Part shown: piece by piece, positions 1 to 12,179 of the stretch | Layout: each line of letters begins with the position of its first letter | How positions within the stretch are numbered: position 1 is the first letter of the stretch | Assembly (NCBI GenBank): GCA_030765045.1 | Contig: CM060969.1 | Coordinates: 45,119,216-45,183,215 of the forward strand | Source: Tenodera sinensis | Lineage: Eukaryota > Arthropoda > Insecta > Mantodea > Mantidae | DNA: 64,000 nt | Direction: 5' to 3' | Notes under the pieces: generated by a model | Database searches by the model: none | Told to the model about the DNA's origin: nothing | What the model saw: only the letters and a program-made list of their open reading frames with translations | Position numbers and translations under genes: made by a program

Positions 1-454
1 AAACTCCTACTAGAGAGTTCACCCCTCCCCCCTTTTCTCCCTCCTTAGTTCAAGAGAAGGTGTAGTCGGTGTAGCTGAAGGTCGGTCATTCTTGTAATAT
101 ATCCGCTAATTAATGAAAGGTCTTCACCCCGCCCCCTTGTCCAGAACTGAGCATGTCCAAGGATGAGGCAGGGTCCACGTTTTGAGTTCCAAAATAGTTG
201 GTGTATTCACTTCACTCAGTACCTATCCCGTCATGGTAAATTACATATACAGTTGGATTTCTTAAAGCATCAGTCAACTCTATGGTTGTCATTAGCACTT
301 CGGCGTTATAAATAAATGTCTTTATGAAACATTTGGTACATTTCACTGACCCTCCTTGTTTGCTTTACTTTCTTGATTTGCAGGCACAGGAGGTACTAAG
401 GTACATCCTTAAATTCATTTGCATATCTCCATCCAAATTACTTATTTATTAACT
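1..454. other. Unassigned leader region
   Basis: Moderately AT-rich sequence with pyrimidine-rich patches near the start. No convincing reading frame, RNA gene or repeat was recognised. Confidence 0.4.
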
Positions 455-645
455 GTATGTGGAGGCCACGGGTTCAAACCTGGTAGAGGCTGATGGACAT
501 TTTTCTCGGGCGCAAAAGACAGCTTTTTCTGGAAGCGAAGCAAAAAATTCAAGCCCATGAAGAGGTCTTTAAGCAAAATTAAGCGCCCACTATAGAATGG
601 AATCTGAAAACTATAGCAGTTAAAGGGCGTCCATGAATAAAAATG
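455..645 (+). repeat. tRNA-derived SINE fragment (B-box)
   Basis: A pol III B-box-like motif (GGGTTCAAACCTGG, about 470-483) follows a short GC-richer stretch. It resembles the internal promoter half of a tRNA-derived SINE. The A-box half is not recognisable, so this is a partial or decayed copy. The segment runs up to the family A copy that begins near 646. Confidence 0.35.
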
Positions 646-1172
<527 letters not shown>

Positions 1173-1320
1173 TTTCTCTAAAAATGCTCTTTTTGTATTC
1201 AGGGGGCCTCAAAACACATTTCCATTGAAATCTCGACATCGAATTTTTGGGTCGAATACAAAACTTTCCCTATTTACGTGTATTATCTATAGGTACGTAG
1301 GAGAGAAAGTAAAAAGTGTG
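1173..1320 (-). repeat. Family A 5' end, inverted
   Basis: The reverse complement carries the 5' end of family A: the subterminal GAGAGAAAGT motif near 1310, the CATCGAATTTTTGGGT block (1237-1252) and the AAAATGCT block. It abuts the plus-strand copy 646-1172, making a tail-to-tail pair of two truncated copies. Confidence 0.75.
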
Positions 1321-1630
1321 GAATATTGAATTAGATTTAATAACACTTAATGGTTGAAAGTCTTCTCTCGTGACCTGGTGCGTTGAAAAAAGCGTTTCAA
1401 TTCTCAGTCGTTAAATACGCGTCTGGCGTAGCCCATGGTTCCGAGTTTTGGATTGATTCCTACTCAACATGATTGGATTGAGGCACTTAGGTAGTTTCCG
1501 GCTGTGCTGACCAAATCTGTCGATGTTCCTCGATATCGGGTTGCCGGGTAAGGCCCGTGTTATCATCATTATCGAAGTAAGCAATTCTGAAGAAACTGAC
1601 TTCAAGTACTCTACGATCATACCACCATCA

Positions 1631-1631
<1 letters not shown>
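1321..1631. other. Unassigned, possible unclassified repeat
   Basis: A slightly GC-richer stretch (about 1370-1570) ends beside an AT microsatellite. It could be part of a mobile element, but I found no second copy in the window and no terminal repeats. Confidence 0.3.

Positions 1632-1706
<75 letters not shown>
1632..1706. repeat. (TA)n microsatellite
   Basis: An almost uninterrupted AT dinucleotide tract of about 75 bp with one CA interruption near 1650. Confidence 0.97.
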
Positions 1707-1709
<3 letters not shown>

Positions 1710-1852
1710 ACGTACACAACAGCACCCATGAGTCACTGACGTCAGTAAGACACGGTTTTGTGATTGTCTGTATGCTCCAACAAACTGAACCCTAACATTC
1801 TACCTAATTTACTTTCGCCGTGCTTTTACTGCTTGAAAACTTCCGTTTGTTA

Positions 1853-1924
1853 ATAACAACAACAACAATAATAATAGTAATACTAATAGTAATAGCAATA
1901 ATAATAATAGCAATAATAATAATA

Positions 1925-1994
<70 letters not shown>
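1853..1994. repeat. (AAT)n microsatellite
   Basis: AAC units pass into AAT units with early AGT interruptions, then about 65 bp of pure AAT. The poly-Ile frames across it are artefacts. Confidence 0.97.
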
Positions 1995-1995
<1 letters not shown>

Positions 1996-2431
1996 CAAGA
2001 ATAAGAATGAATATGATAGACATATTTATATACACATTCTGAGATTTTGTGGATGGTAGAGGAATGTATTGTTTGTATCAGAGCATGCACCTCCGCGCCC
2101 CTGCTGGGAGCTGAAGAGATGACTGTCGACGTATGGGGAGTGGTAAGCTCGTGCTATACACTATGCAGGATACGAAAGCCTTGTCCCGGCAGATTCCTAA
2201 TGGTACTGGACTCAGAATACAGAGCATTATTTTTGTAGATTTTAATCTTATGTGCTGGTTTTCTTACATTGATTGAGCATCAGGCTATACAATAACTAAA
2301 ACAGTAGTAGTATATTTCTGTTATATTGTGCTAGAGAATGTTTTAGCAAAGGTGTCTTTTGTTAGAGAACTGATTTCCTTATCATTTAAAACACACACAT
2401 GTAAAAAGAGTGAAATCATTCAAAAAGTCAA
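1995..2431. other. Unassigned
   Basis: Contains a short GC-richer patch (about 2080-2200) with a 63-codon open frame that resembles no family I know. Nothing else is supportable. Confidence 0.35.
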
Positions 2432-3256
2432 TTTTTATTCTCCCTACTACGTGTAGAGGAAGTACTATATTCCACCCAAAAATTCGATGTCGAAATTTCA
2501 CAGGAAATATATGTTTTGATGCTCCTGGAATCCACAAAAGAAACTGGTTTAGAAAGAGGCCCGTGTGTAGGTATGTGTGTCTGTGGACAGCATAACTCAA
2601 AAACGAAAAGTCGGTTAAAAAGCAAGGATGGTATTCAAGTTTAATGTTTTTCAAGGATGCGATAGAAGATTTTCAAGAAATTCCTCCGCCCTAAATTACC
2701 CTTTACATCGAAAATGTTTTGAAAATTTTGATTTTCTCGAAAATGGCTCTCACGATTTTCATTAAAATGCCATATGTTCGGGATATGATTATGGCAAACG
2801 AAATGTAAATTTTGAATTTTGTGGCTATATCCCATGCAGTCCTTTTTACTCTGGATGACTTTTGCATTGCTGGTAAATCGTAAGAGATACACCAAATCTT
2901 ACTATACAAAAATTTAGATCTTGCGAAAACACACAATTCATGTCCCGATAAATGTTATGTAGACTGAACCATTTCGGAAACATTCCTTATTGTTTGTATG
3001 AGTTTTCGAATACTTTCATAATTCATAATTTATATTTTTATTCATGCAAAGAGAATGAAACTTCAAATTATTAAAAGATTTGACTATCGCTCAAAGCCTA
3101 CTGTATTCCCATATTCCCCTTGCATCTACAGGGAAATAAGTAATAAGATAATTTCTGCAAACGTTTATCTCAACTAACATGCAGAAGATATAGGAATAAG
3201 TTTTTAGAGTTTGTTAGTACAAGAGTATGAGTGCAACACATCAGATTTTTGTTTAT
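2432..3256 (+). repeat. Family A dispersed repeat, near full length
   Basis: This is the best reference copy of family A, about 825 bp. Conserved blocks in order: T-rich 5' end and CTCCCTACTAC (about 2440), GGAAGTACTATATTCC, CCCAAAAATTCGATGTCG, a short GT-rich site (about 2562-2584), ACAGCATAACTCAAAAACG (2587-2605), TCGGTTAAAAA, CTACCCTTTACAT-like block (about 2693-2709), AATTTTGATTTTCTCG, CTGGATGACTTTTGCATTG (2852-2870), AAAAGATTTGACTATCGC (3073-3090), CCTACTGTATTCCCATATTC, and the 3' end GAGTGCAACACATCAGATTT (near 3229-3248). The 3' inverted motif is partly deleted here. There is no coding capacity. Confidence 0.88.
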
Positions 3257-3543
3257 GGGTAATAATGAATCAGCTAGTTGCATAATCTGTATTAAGTGTC
3301 CATTACTAATGGTTCTAAGTAATTTTACACCAATTTGTAAACGCGCAATGCTAAATACCTCTTATGAATTTCAAAGTTATTTTTCTGCTTTGGTTTTATG
3401 CGTTCGAACTGTTCCACACATTACTATTTTTGTTTAATTTCGTTTAAATATTGTAGAGAAACACGCAAAACTACATGCATAAAGCTTTTGGAAGTGATTA
3501 TCCTTTGTGTTATTATTGGAGAAATAGGAATTCAAATATCTAA
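3257..3543. other. Unassigned AT-rich spacer
   Basis: Lies between family A and family B copies. No feature was recognised. Confidence 0.4.
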
Positions 3544-4031
3544 TAACGGTGAAACCAAATTTAATGGCGGGTGGCAGGAGGAACTGGTCAAAACAAAATC
3601 CAGTATGAGGACTGTCACGCCTTGCAGTGCTGTAAGGTTATGCGCTCTGTGCAGTGAGTGAGTGAGTGAGTGAGTGAGTGAGTGAATGAGTGAATGGGTG
3701 AGTGAGTGACTGAATGAGTGAGTGAGTGAGTGAGTGAGTGAATGAGTGAATGGGTGAGTGAGTGACTGAATGAGTGAGTGAGTGAGTGAGTGAGTGAGTG
3801 AGTGAGTGAGTGAGTGAGTGAGTGAGTGAGTGAGTGAGTGAGTGAGTGAGTGAGTGAGTGAGTGAGTGAGGTTTAAGGGCCCGTCGACAGCTAGGGCCCC
3901 AGCACGTTGTGAAATCACGCTGTAAATTCAGTTATATAAATTTCATTTGCGTCCAAAAAAGTATGCCCACAACGGAAAAAAGAACAGTAGTAGTCAGCTT
4001 TTAGCCACCATTAAACTTTGTGTCTGCCATA
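3544..4031 (+). mobile_element. Family B TIR element with GAGT insert
   Basis: Terminal inverted repeats of about 25 bp: the left end contains CCAAATTTAATGGCGG (about 3555-3570) and the right end carries its imperfect complement, CCACCATTAAACTTTGTG (4006-4023) followed by TCTGCCATA. Two relatives occur at 24245-24330 (partial, minus) and 28302-28511 (short, complete). The left arm carries GAACTGGTCAAAACAAAATC (3582-3601) and the right arm the CAGTAGTAGTCAGC block. A GAGT microsatellite plus anchor interrupts the centre. It is a non-autonomous DNA-transposon-like element with no transposase. Confidence 0.65.
3653..3898 (+). repeat. (GAGT)n microsatellite plus conserved anchor
   Basis: About 54 GAGT units with GAAT, GGGT and GACT variants form a local duplication of about 60 bp (3680-3770). 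They end in the anchor GTTTAAGGGCCCGTCGAC (3871-3888). The same anchor follows GAGT repeats at 32.17 kb and 54.49 kb and, inverted, at 24.34 kb. The Thr-His-Ser-Leu frame is an artefact. Confidence 0.93.
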
Positions 4032-4105
4032 CTGTACTAAAATTAGTAAAAAAATGCTTTTCGTAAATTCATTCTTTTTTTTTCCCCTTAAAATGTAAAA
4101 CATCG
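4032..4105. other. AT-rich spacer
   Basis: A short T-rich spacer between the family B element and the inverted-repeat element. Confidence 0.4.
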
Positions 4106-4294
4106 ATAACAATAATGTATAAACTTAGGCTTTCACGGCCGGTGCTTTGACTATTAGATATGTTTAGTTCTTCCGGGCTTGTAGGTCGTGGTCTAGAAGG
4201 CATTGTAGATACCAACGTTTCGCTAAGTGCTGCGCTTGGCATCATCAGGGCAACACGATCCGCTGTCTGCACTGGTGAGAGTTTGAATGTGGAA

Positions 4295-4337
<43 letters not shown>

Positions 4338-4463
4338 TGTGGAAGCAAAGACCGTTAATGTCCGTTAAGGTTTTTTTATATAGTGGTAGTGGGTGGGGCA
4401 ACAATGCACCACGGCCTACAAGCCCGGAAGAACTAAACATATCTAATAGTCCATAACAATAAT
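4106..4463. mobile_element. Inverted-repeat element, Penelope-like candidate
   Basis: The 11-bp direct repeat ATAACAATAAT occurs at 4106-4116 and 4453-4463 and reads as a target-site duplication. Between them, 4149-4192 and 4409-4452 are inverted repeats identical at about 43 of 44 positions. The left arm is preceded by TTCACGGCCGG. Inside, the minus strand reads CTGATGA (4241-4247) and GAAAC (4217-4221) separated by a potential hairpin, an order resembling the hammerhead ribozyme core known from Penelope-like retroelements. No coding sequence. It could instead be a foldback MITE. Confidence 0.6.
4298..4335. repeat. (AG)n microsatellite
   Basis: About 19 AG units inside the inverted-repeat element, near its right arm. 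Confidence 0.95.
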
Positions 4464-4534
4464 TTTCAATGTCATTTCTTAAATATTCGTTTGAAAAATC
4501 CTATGGAACATTTTTCTTTGCCACTAAAATAATT

Positions 4535-4770
4535 GACCGGCTCCGCAGCGCAGCAGTAGCACTCCTACCCCTGGTGAGGAGGACCCGGGTTCGATCCCCG
4601 GTATTAGAGTGTAGATTTTTCCCCGCTGTGAGGTGTTGCCGGGGTGCACTCATCCTCATTAGGTCCCGAATGAGCTCTTGTAAAGAAGTAGCGTCGCAAA
4701 GGCCGCATAACCGGCCGGGGCTCCGACCATGTCCCACCCTTCATTTCTGCACCCCACTCTTTAAATGACG
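4535..4770 (+). mobile_element. tRNA-derived SINE
   Basis: A GC-rich 5' head contains an A-box-like GCGCAGCAGTAGCA (4547-4560) and a B-box GGTTCGATCCC (4589-4599) about 40 bp downstream, the spacing expected of a tRNA-derived pol III promoter. A CpG-containing body follows to about 4770. A partial relative may lie at 11750-11868. No open frame is expected. Confidence 0.65.
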
Positions 4771-6106
4771 TAGATACTGCGATGGAAAATTTGTCTACAT
4801 AGTAACAATTTAGTGCATATACCTGCAGTATAAATTTTGGTACATATTTTCATAAATGTCTACTCTTAATAAAGTTAAATTAGACAATAATGAGACAGAA
4901 TGATCTGCCTCAATAGCATGTCTATGTTGCAATTTCCATTGCTGTCTAAAACGGTAGAATGCTTAGTTTGTATTCTGTATACCCCTGTTACACATGCAGG
5001 TTACTCAACTATGCTAGGGCATGTGCCTCCATTCGTAATATCATCCTACCTTACTCCATGTTCCTAGGTCGTCTCTCCCCCTCCCCTTTCCACTCAATGT
5101 CTATCCTGTAGCCCTCTGCACATCCCAGGAAATATGGACAGTATAACGTATATGAGAACGGAAGTGTGTATAGGTTTTGTTTTGTTTTTCGTGCTTGTCT
5201 TACAGAGAGAAATCTTCATCACAAACACGCCATACGCAGAGGAATAAGGGAAGCCTAATTCATCCTGGTTTACAGCGGAAAAATATTCTTCTTTACGGTG
5301 TTGGAAATATGTTCAGAGAAGATTGCGTTTCCTTTTACGCGCAAAGCCAAGCAAGGTTTCCTTCGGTATTACAGCAACATAGAGTTTGTTTACGATAGGC
5401 TGAGATGGAACGAAGAAACTTGATCGAACAAAATCAAAGGTTTTCGTGTCATAAATATGCCCGGAGGAAAACATCATGCAATGCTGTTTATTTGGCTTGC
5501 TTTAGAGATTTAATGTTGCAATGATTTGTATAAATAGAAGCACATTTCTCTCACGTGTTTGTAATGTTTAAATGTTTATTTCTGGGTAGCATTATATGAC
5601 AAAACGTAGCAAATGCTTAAAAATTGAGCAAAAGTAAACTTCCTGCTATTACGCACATTTTACTGAAATTCTGCTGGTTAAAAGCACATAGTTATATTTA
5701 ATTCTTAAGTCTTGCAGCCTGATATCTAATATCTAATATGCTATTCTAATAAAGCAACTCACAAACCAAATGGTTGCTTAGTAACTGGTTTTAGATTCTT
5801 TCGTTACCAGATACCGTATGGTCTCCAACATCAGACCGATCTTTAATATTTGAGGAAAATATGCCCTAACTTACTATTATAGGAATCATTTGGCTGCATG
5901 AAAATTACACTAAAATAGCCTGTCAAACTGAGTAGAACTGAGTCAGACACTTGTGACGTAGCACAACTGTGTGACGCCTGACACATTTGTTGACTAGGGC
6001 TACAAAGAGAAAAGGGCAGACTTTGTGTGTTATAACCACATATAACTTATTTTTAAAAGGCATCTACGAACTATTTCTGCTAAAGCCATGTCCAATATTA
6101 ATTGAG
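4771..6106. other. Unassigned AT-rich region
   Basis: Sequence of about 1.3 kb with short unrelated open frames and a pyrimidine-rich stretch at about 5060-5110. A T-rich tract before TTACAG near 5200 looks like a splice acceptor, but no exon can be defined. Confidence 0.4.
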
Positions 6107-6132
6107 TGCTACAGTGGTGAACCACTGTAGCA
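6107..6132. repeat. Perfect 12-bp hairpin
   Basis: The arm TGCTACAGTGGT (6107-6118) is followed by GA and then its exact complement ACCACTGTAGCA (6121-6132). Confidence 0.9.
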
Positions 6133-7127
6133 AACTGAGGTCAAACGAGGGCAGGTGTGAAAATGGACAACAGCATTTAAGTTAATATGGTATACATTAA
6201 TATATTAATTGGTAGTATAATTATAAATAATATAAATTTATAATTACATAAATTGATAACAAATAAGAATTTATAATATAATGTAATTTATATATTAATT
6301 GGGAGCTAATAAATTAGTTATTTGAACCGACTTGCCTTCTATTTGAGAATGAAGCATTACATTCTTCTAAAACTTAGCGCTAGAAACTGTGACTATTGAA
6401 GCAGTATTAGATATATCTGCTAACTTCTGAAGTATAAATGACTTTATGATTTCAAATAACTATTTCTGTAACAACATGGAGAAACGGTCTTTAGACGCTA
6501 AGGACCACCGATAATTGATCACAGTGAAACACTCCTGTAAAATGTAAAATACAAAACACAAACTTTAGAAATACGCGCTCTTTTATCAATGTAAGCGCCA
6601 CTTACTTCATGACTACTCCCACTGTTATACTTTGGCATACCTATAAGATTTTAATATGAATCTGAAACACACGTTCTAACCTTTGGCTTTGCAGATACCT
6701 ATAGTTCCATTTCGTCACGAGTACAAGATGGATAAAGAAAATAAATTTGCTGATCAAATGTTTAAAAGCTAAATGGTATTTTATGCTGGCTCTTTACATA
6801 ACATTGCGGAAAAAACTGAATATCGACAACACTTCTAAGCTTTGGAAAATGTAAACCACACCAATAAATGGCCAATGTCACCGAAAGTTATTTGAAATAA
6901 ATGTTTTCTAGAGAGGTTTACACAAAATTCGTCGTAGTGGAAAGAATTTCACAGCTCTCGGTGCAATAAGGCAATAAGTAGGTGAAATTTTATCTTACAA
7001 CTTGTACTTTCATGCTACCCCATTATATTTTCAATATAATAGCATATTAAAGCTGAAAATTTCTATTTATTTGCCTCTGTACCATTTACTTAAAGCACTG
7101 CATTAAATTTAAAACTCCATTTCCTCG

Positions 7128-7129
<2 letters not shown>
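6133..7129. other. Unassigned AT-rich region
   Basis: Very AT-rich, with a TAATTTATA-type low-complexity patch at about 6190-6310. Nothing recognised. Confidence 0.4.
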
Positions 7130-7172
<43 letters not shown>

Positions 7173-7186
7173 TTATTTATTTATTT
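7130..7186. repeat. (TA)n(TTTA)n microsatellite
   Basis: About 19 AT units followed by about four TTTA units. Confidence 0.95.
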
Positions 7187-8814
7187 TCAAAATGATATCT
7201 ATAACTTGTTTGTCTTTAGAAGAACTTCAAGAATTATGTATTTAGAAATTTTGTGCACTAGTTCAGCACAAAATTATTATTTTACTTAACTCATATTTAA
7301 AAAGTTGAGAATCCAATAACATCGAACTTTCCTAAACCAATTAAAATAATGAAATTCATACAGGAAATCTTTTGTATGATTAGTATTTGCTGAAATGAAG
7401 AATATGGGAGCAAAACTAAGGTCCAAGACTAAGGATATCATATTATCTTATCAGAATTAACTATAAAAATTAATATCTCAACAACAGTTTGACATAACTC
7501 GTTACATTTTTGTGAGTACCATATTTTTTATCTTCTGAGTATATTGTAAAAGGGTTAAAACAATCACAACAAAATTACGAAACTTTTGATTTTCGCACAT
7601 GTATTGCCTTAAGCTTTTGTAAGAGAGATCTTTGCAGCTTTTCCTGCAAACAGCTAGAATGTCAGATCATTATTCTTCTAGATTTCTCATACATGCGACA
7701 GCTTCTACCATAAATAAAAGTGAGGTAGGATGTTAGAGCAGATGACGTAAAACTACCTGCAAGTTGCAGCCATTTTAGAGGAACTGTTGTTGCGTTTTTT
7801 GTGACCTCCAGGCCAGCGTTTCAGATCTAATTGTTAGCCAGAAAGTTTAAGCAAAAACTGGTTTGGGAAGGTGGAGAACCAAAGGAATCTTTGGTTCAAG
7901 AAAAGCCAAACACGAAAAGGGCAAAGGTTTCTTATAAGCAGCAAAAAATAAGAGGTTTTTCAGACAAGAGCTAGAATTCCATTGGAATCCCCCTCCTACC
8001 TCGTTTTGCTCATCACCAGCTTCGTTCGTTGCTTTAAGCTGAAAACTTGCAAGATTAAGGCAGTCGCTGCTAATTTAATTAGATCCTTCGCGAGAGGAAC
8101 TTTTGCCAACTCGATTCCGGCTGCAGCAATTTTGAGCCAAAACCAGGACGTAATGGGTGTGGCTCTTGCAAAAGCGAGCCTCATTCAAAAGTGGAACAAG
8201 TTTCATGATCTAACTTCCATCCTTCTTTGAATTTTAATTGCTGCACTTTAGTCCAGTACGTCTAGAAAGGCACAATAACACAATAAGGGACTTTAATTAA
8301 GTTTTAAAACATCTTTACTTAGGGTAAAATATTCTGTGCACTTTAAAAGAATAGCGCCGTTGAAATAACTTTCGCTTCAAAAAATATTAGTATTCCAGCC
8401 AAAGTGTTATTCTTTAAAAGTTTGATGTAATGCACAACTTCCTCTCTACACGATAAATACAATTACATCCCTTGGATAATGATTCTGACGTATTTCTGCC
8501 TAGGAATGATCTAAAATGAAGTAGCAAATGCTAATTTACACACAATATACAGAAACAGTTTCTTAAGAACTTAGTCGTGCTAATGAACTTTCAGGCTGGA
8601 AAGAATATGGAAGAACTCCAAAATTTCAAGGCTGACTATCGGAGTTGGGAGTATCAAATTCAGACAGAAGGCTATGAAAACAGCCGACGCTACGAAAAAC
8701 TTATTTCACACATACCTTTAATGAGCTCCATACTTTTCAAGGAATAACACTTTGTCTATCTTTTCAGACAAAATATCAAATATATTTTGGAAATAATTGC
8801 TTTTACACAACAGT
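7187..8814. other. Unassigned region
   Basis: About 1.6 kb of AT-rich DNA. Overlapping 62- and 82-codon frames near 7980-8230 lie in a slightly GC-richer patch, but neither product resembles a known family. No RNA gene or repeat was recognised. Confidence 0.35.
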
Positions 8815-8946
8815 CGTGTGCAGGACAAGGTTGGAGAGGGTACAGTAAACTGAAACATTCAATGCCATAGTCGGGATTTGAACCATGGACCTTCCAGTCT
8901 CCGTCCAATTGCTCTAACCACTGAGATACCATGGCAACGTGCCAAC
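8815..8946 (-). mobile_element. tRNA-derived SINE (type 1), minus
   Basis: On the minus strand an A-box region GTATCTCAGTGGTTAGAGCA is followed by a B-box GGTTCAAATCCC (8872-8883), then a tail GGCATTGAATGTTTCAGTT. The tail matches those after the heads at 9058 and 16420, defining one SINE type. Confidence 0.7.
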
Positions 8947-8989
8947 ACGACTCTAAATTCTCCAACTCACTCCCAGTAAACCACAAGCA

Positions 8990-9105
8990 GATCTTACAAG
9001 CACATGAGATAACTGGACTGAGGCTGGAAGATCCGTGGTTCAAATCCGGACTATACCTTGAATTTTGTAGTTTTATTCTATTCTCTCTATATTCGATTTT
9101 AATAA
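8990..9105 (+). mobile_element. tRNA-derived SINE (type 1), 5'-truncated
   Basis: Contains TGGAAGATCCGTGGTTCAAA (B-box) and then TTGAATTTTGTAGTTTTATT, matching the type 1 tail. The A-box half is decayed. It lies head-to-head with the minus copy ending at 8946. Confidence 0.6.
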
Positions 9106-9647
9106 TCATTTTTGCAGGAAAAAAAGGAAAATATTCTGTGCAAAAATTCTATGATGAATCGGCAACATATCTTTAAAAATACTTTGGCGTCCATAAACAG
9201 AGCCTGATTCCGATATACCTATGCTGAGTTATGCTGTTTATTGATAGACTACAGGCTCCGCGTATTTAGATGTCATTAAGTTTGTATTTCCAGCGAAATC
9301 TGGATTTACCATATAACATATATTGTTATATTTAACCATATAACAGAAAAACTAAACAAGAATATACTGATAATTTCGTTTCAAAACGCCGCAATATTAG
9401 CCATAGATTTAAACTAACTTTAATTTCAACAAAGAATAAATCAACTTACGTATAGCACACTAATTTTCAGATTTGTACATTATTAAATCTATCAGTGCTT
9501 TTCCCCATTCTCCTTTGGACATTTATCTGCCACATTTAGATACATTTTCACATTTCATATTTCTTCTTTAGAGGCCCATATGTCGTGGATAATACTTTGG
9601 ATAATGTAATTACGTTGATGGAGGTGACGATGATGGTGATTATATTA
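9106..9647. other. Unassigned AT-rich region
   Basis: No gene or repeat recognised. The end (9618-9640) has GATGATGGTGATTATATT, a degenerate GAT-type simple sequence that passes into the ATT repeat. Confidence 0.4.
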
Positions 9648-9862
<215 letters not shown>

Positions 9863-9889
9863 TATCATTATCATTATCATCATCATTAC

Positions 9890-11745
9890 CATCAACATTG
9901 CAACAAAAAGGCAACAAATTGTGGGTTCTTTTAAACTTAATTTACACAAAAAGTGTTGAACCTATTGAAATACGTTAAAGGAAAAAGTTGTTTATTCAAT
10001 TTTCTATGAATAACCCATAAATCAAGAACCTTCAGTCAATAATAATTCAGCGAGGTGATGATAAACTTTTTGATAAAAATATTTTTTCTGAAAAACTATA
10101 AACTTTTCAACTTTTTGGTATTAGACTTTATTGTTATTCACAATATGAAAAATTTGCTGTTAAAGTCTGGCGGATCATTTCACTTCCACCATGTATGCAT
10201 ACTTCTAAGTCATGTGGACAAATACTGAAAATTGGAATGGGAATGAAGTCCTTAGAGCTAGCAAGTCGTAGAGTGGAAAATCGTGTTTTAAATAAGAGTT
10301 AGCAGCTTTGAATGTTAGCAATGTCTATACGTATGAATGTTGGAGGACACAGCGATATATAGACGGGATTTAAGTTAATAAAGTGTTTTGAAATCTTAGA
10401 GACATATTTACTGCAATCAATTATGGGCAGTCTGGGCTATAGATGTCTAACGGTCGCAGCGAGGGAACGTTCCGTTTAGCATTTCTGTAACTCATGGCAA
10501 CTTATGCTTCTATTATTTATTTTAAACCATAAAGTATTGATGCACCAGAAGAAATTTACTAATTTAAACTTGTTTCCTGTGCTAAGAGTCAGAAACAGCT
10601 AATATACTTATAAACAGTCGACAACTCACTTCGAAAGGTCATTATTAGCTTTAATTAAACTTAGCAGTTAACTTAACTGGCGTCTATTCCCACACCCATC
10701 CATGCATATCTTGAAAAAATGTATAATTCACCACTGGATCAGCTGGCAGAAGATTCTTCGAAGATTGAGATATTGGATGCTGCATTAAAAGCATGTTAAA
10801 AAGATATTGGCTGCAGCTAAAGTCATCAAAGGCAAAAACAAACACCTAACTACTCCGCGTGAAAGGGATACAAAAACTGTGGATAAAATGCTTAATAAAA
10901 GCATATAACGTTCCAGCCAAGTCTTAGGATAATTAATTCAGCAGTATAACCAAACGGGACTCATTCCTCTTGCACGAAGTTTTACGACGCAAGATAGCAG
11001 AATTTTCCTGATGCTACTTAACTCGTTCTTATCTGTAGACATTCATTCTTGAATTTTAAACTTTTTCTCCGGTCTTCTCGGAGAAGAGGATATGCGATTC
11101 ATTGCCCAAGTTTTTTGAAGCCTTTCTTGAAAAAAGTGCCATATCCTAGCATAATTTTACGACTCCTCTCGGAAATACTCCTCCTAACGTTTCTTTACTT
11201 GTTTCTTTCAACAAGTTTGCCTTGTGCATTGGAAAAAGCAATAGATAGTGCTTGCTTAAGCTATACCTAGCAGGCAATGTTGTTTACGTGCACTTCACAA
11301 ACGAACAGGAATAGCAGCATTTTGAAGATGTTTAAGAACTAATTCTTTTAATTAATGCAAATGTATGCAAACTTATTTGATATGTAGTGCTGAAATGTTA
11401 TCTTGCACTATTAAACAAAGTATTCTTTGTATTTTCTGTTAATTAAGGTAGATGTCTATAGAAAAGTTGCATTACAGGACGGAGAAAACCAACAATGACT
11501 TTCCATTTAAGAAGTGTAAGCAGGTGTATGGATATTAAAAAAAAATACATTTGGCGCTTTTTGTGTAGTAAGATTCTGTCTGTATCTTGCGGTTTACCAG
11601 TTATGCAAAACTCTACAGAATGAAGAGGACATAGAGTAATTCATAACAAAGATTACATTTAATTTGTCACGAAAATATAAACACGTGGAGTTTAGCAAAA
11701 AAACTGATCTTTCAGAAAAAATATACATTTTGTTCGCCTGTTTGG
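9890..11745. other. Unassigned AT-rich region
   Basis: About 1.85 kb with only short frames. A 73-codon frame at 11049-11270 looks unrelated to known families. No repeat shared with other parts of the window was recognised. Confidence 0.4.
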
Positions 11746-11868
11746 AAGACCCTGAACTTGGCTGGCCCCTGCTGTGCAAGTGGTCCCGTGTTCGATTTCC
11801 GGCAGGGGGATAGGAGTTTTTCTCCAGCCAGGATTATTCCTCATCCTTCCCTGAGTCTGGAAGTATAA
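11746..11868 (+). mobile_element. Partial tRNA-derived SINE
   Basis: A B-box GTGTTCGATTTCC (11788-11800) is followed by GGGGGATAGGAGTTTTTCTC and a CCTCATCC motif, similar in layout to the SINE at 4535-4770. It lies directly upstream of a second, different SINE. Confidence 0.45.
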
Positions 11869-12170
11869 TGGCGGCGCCGTGGCTGAGTGGTTAGACCGCT
11901 CGCCTACCACCTAGGCGGGATCCGCCTGAGGTGTTTGGGCGTGTTTTCTCCGGGTTCTCCGGTTTCCCCCGCCAATTGATCTATTATAACCCTTCCAATC
12001 ATCCATTTCGCCTGCATTTCATATCATCTTCCTCACTATCATACCTGGTGCTTGGCTGATCACTCACTTCCAGGTCTTCACTCTGTCTGGTCCATAGGTC
12101 CCTCTGCTCCCCGACAGACGTCTCACCCTAGGTTGGCTTGTAAGTCCTATAGAAGGGGAGGGTAATCAGG
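11869..12170 (+). mobile_element. GC-rich tRNA-derived SINE (type 2)
   Basis: The head reads GCGCCGTGGCTGAGTGGTTA (11873-11892), a good A-box for a Ser/Leu-type tRNA, followed by an anticodon-arm-like segment. The body includes TTCTCCGGTTTCCCCCGCC, CCAATCATCCATTTCGCCTG and GTGCTTGGCTGATCACTC, all found in the minus copy at 43375-43735. Two copies sharing about 300 bp of order and sequence support a genuine SINE family. Confidence 0.75.
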
Positions 12171-12179
12171 AAAAGAAGT

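Noticed and set aside
3653..3918. Tandem GAGT array as a possible CRISPR-like array
   Set aside because: A simple 4-bp microsatellite with no unique spacers, in a eukaryotic context with no cas genes.
4160..4456. 98-codon frame and its 123-codon antisense partner, both starting MFSSSGLVGRG
   Set aside because: The identical N-termini come from the inverted terminal arms of the element. The frames are a by-product of the palindrome.
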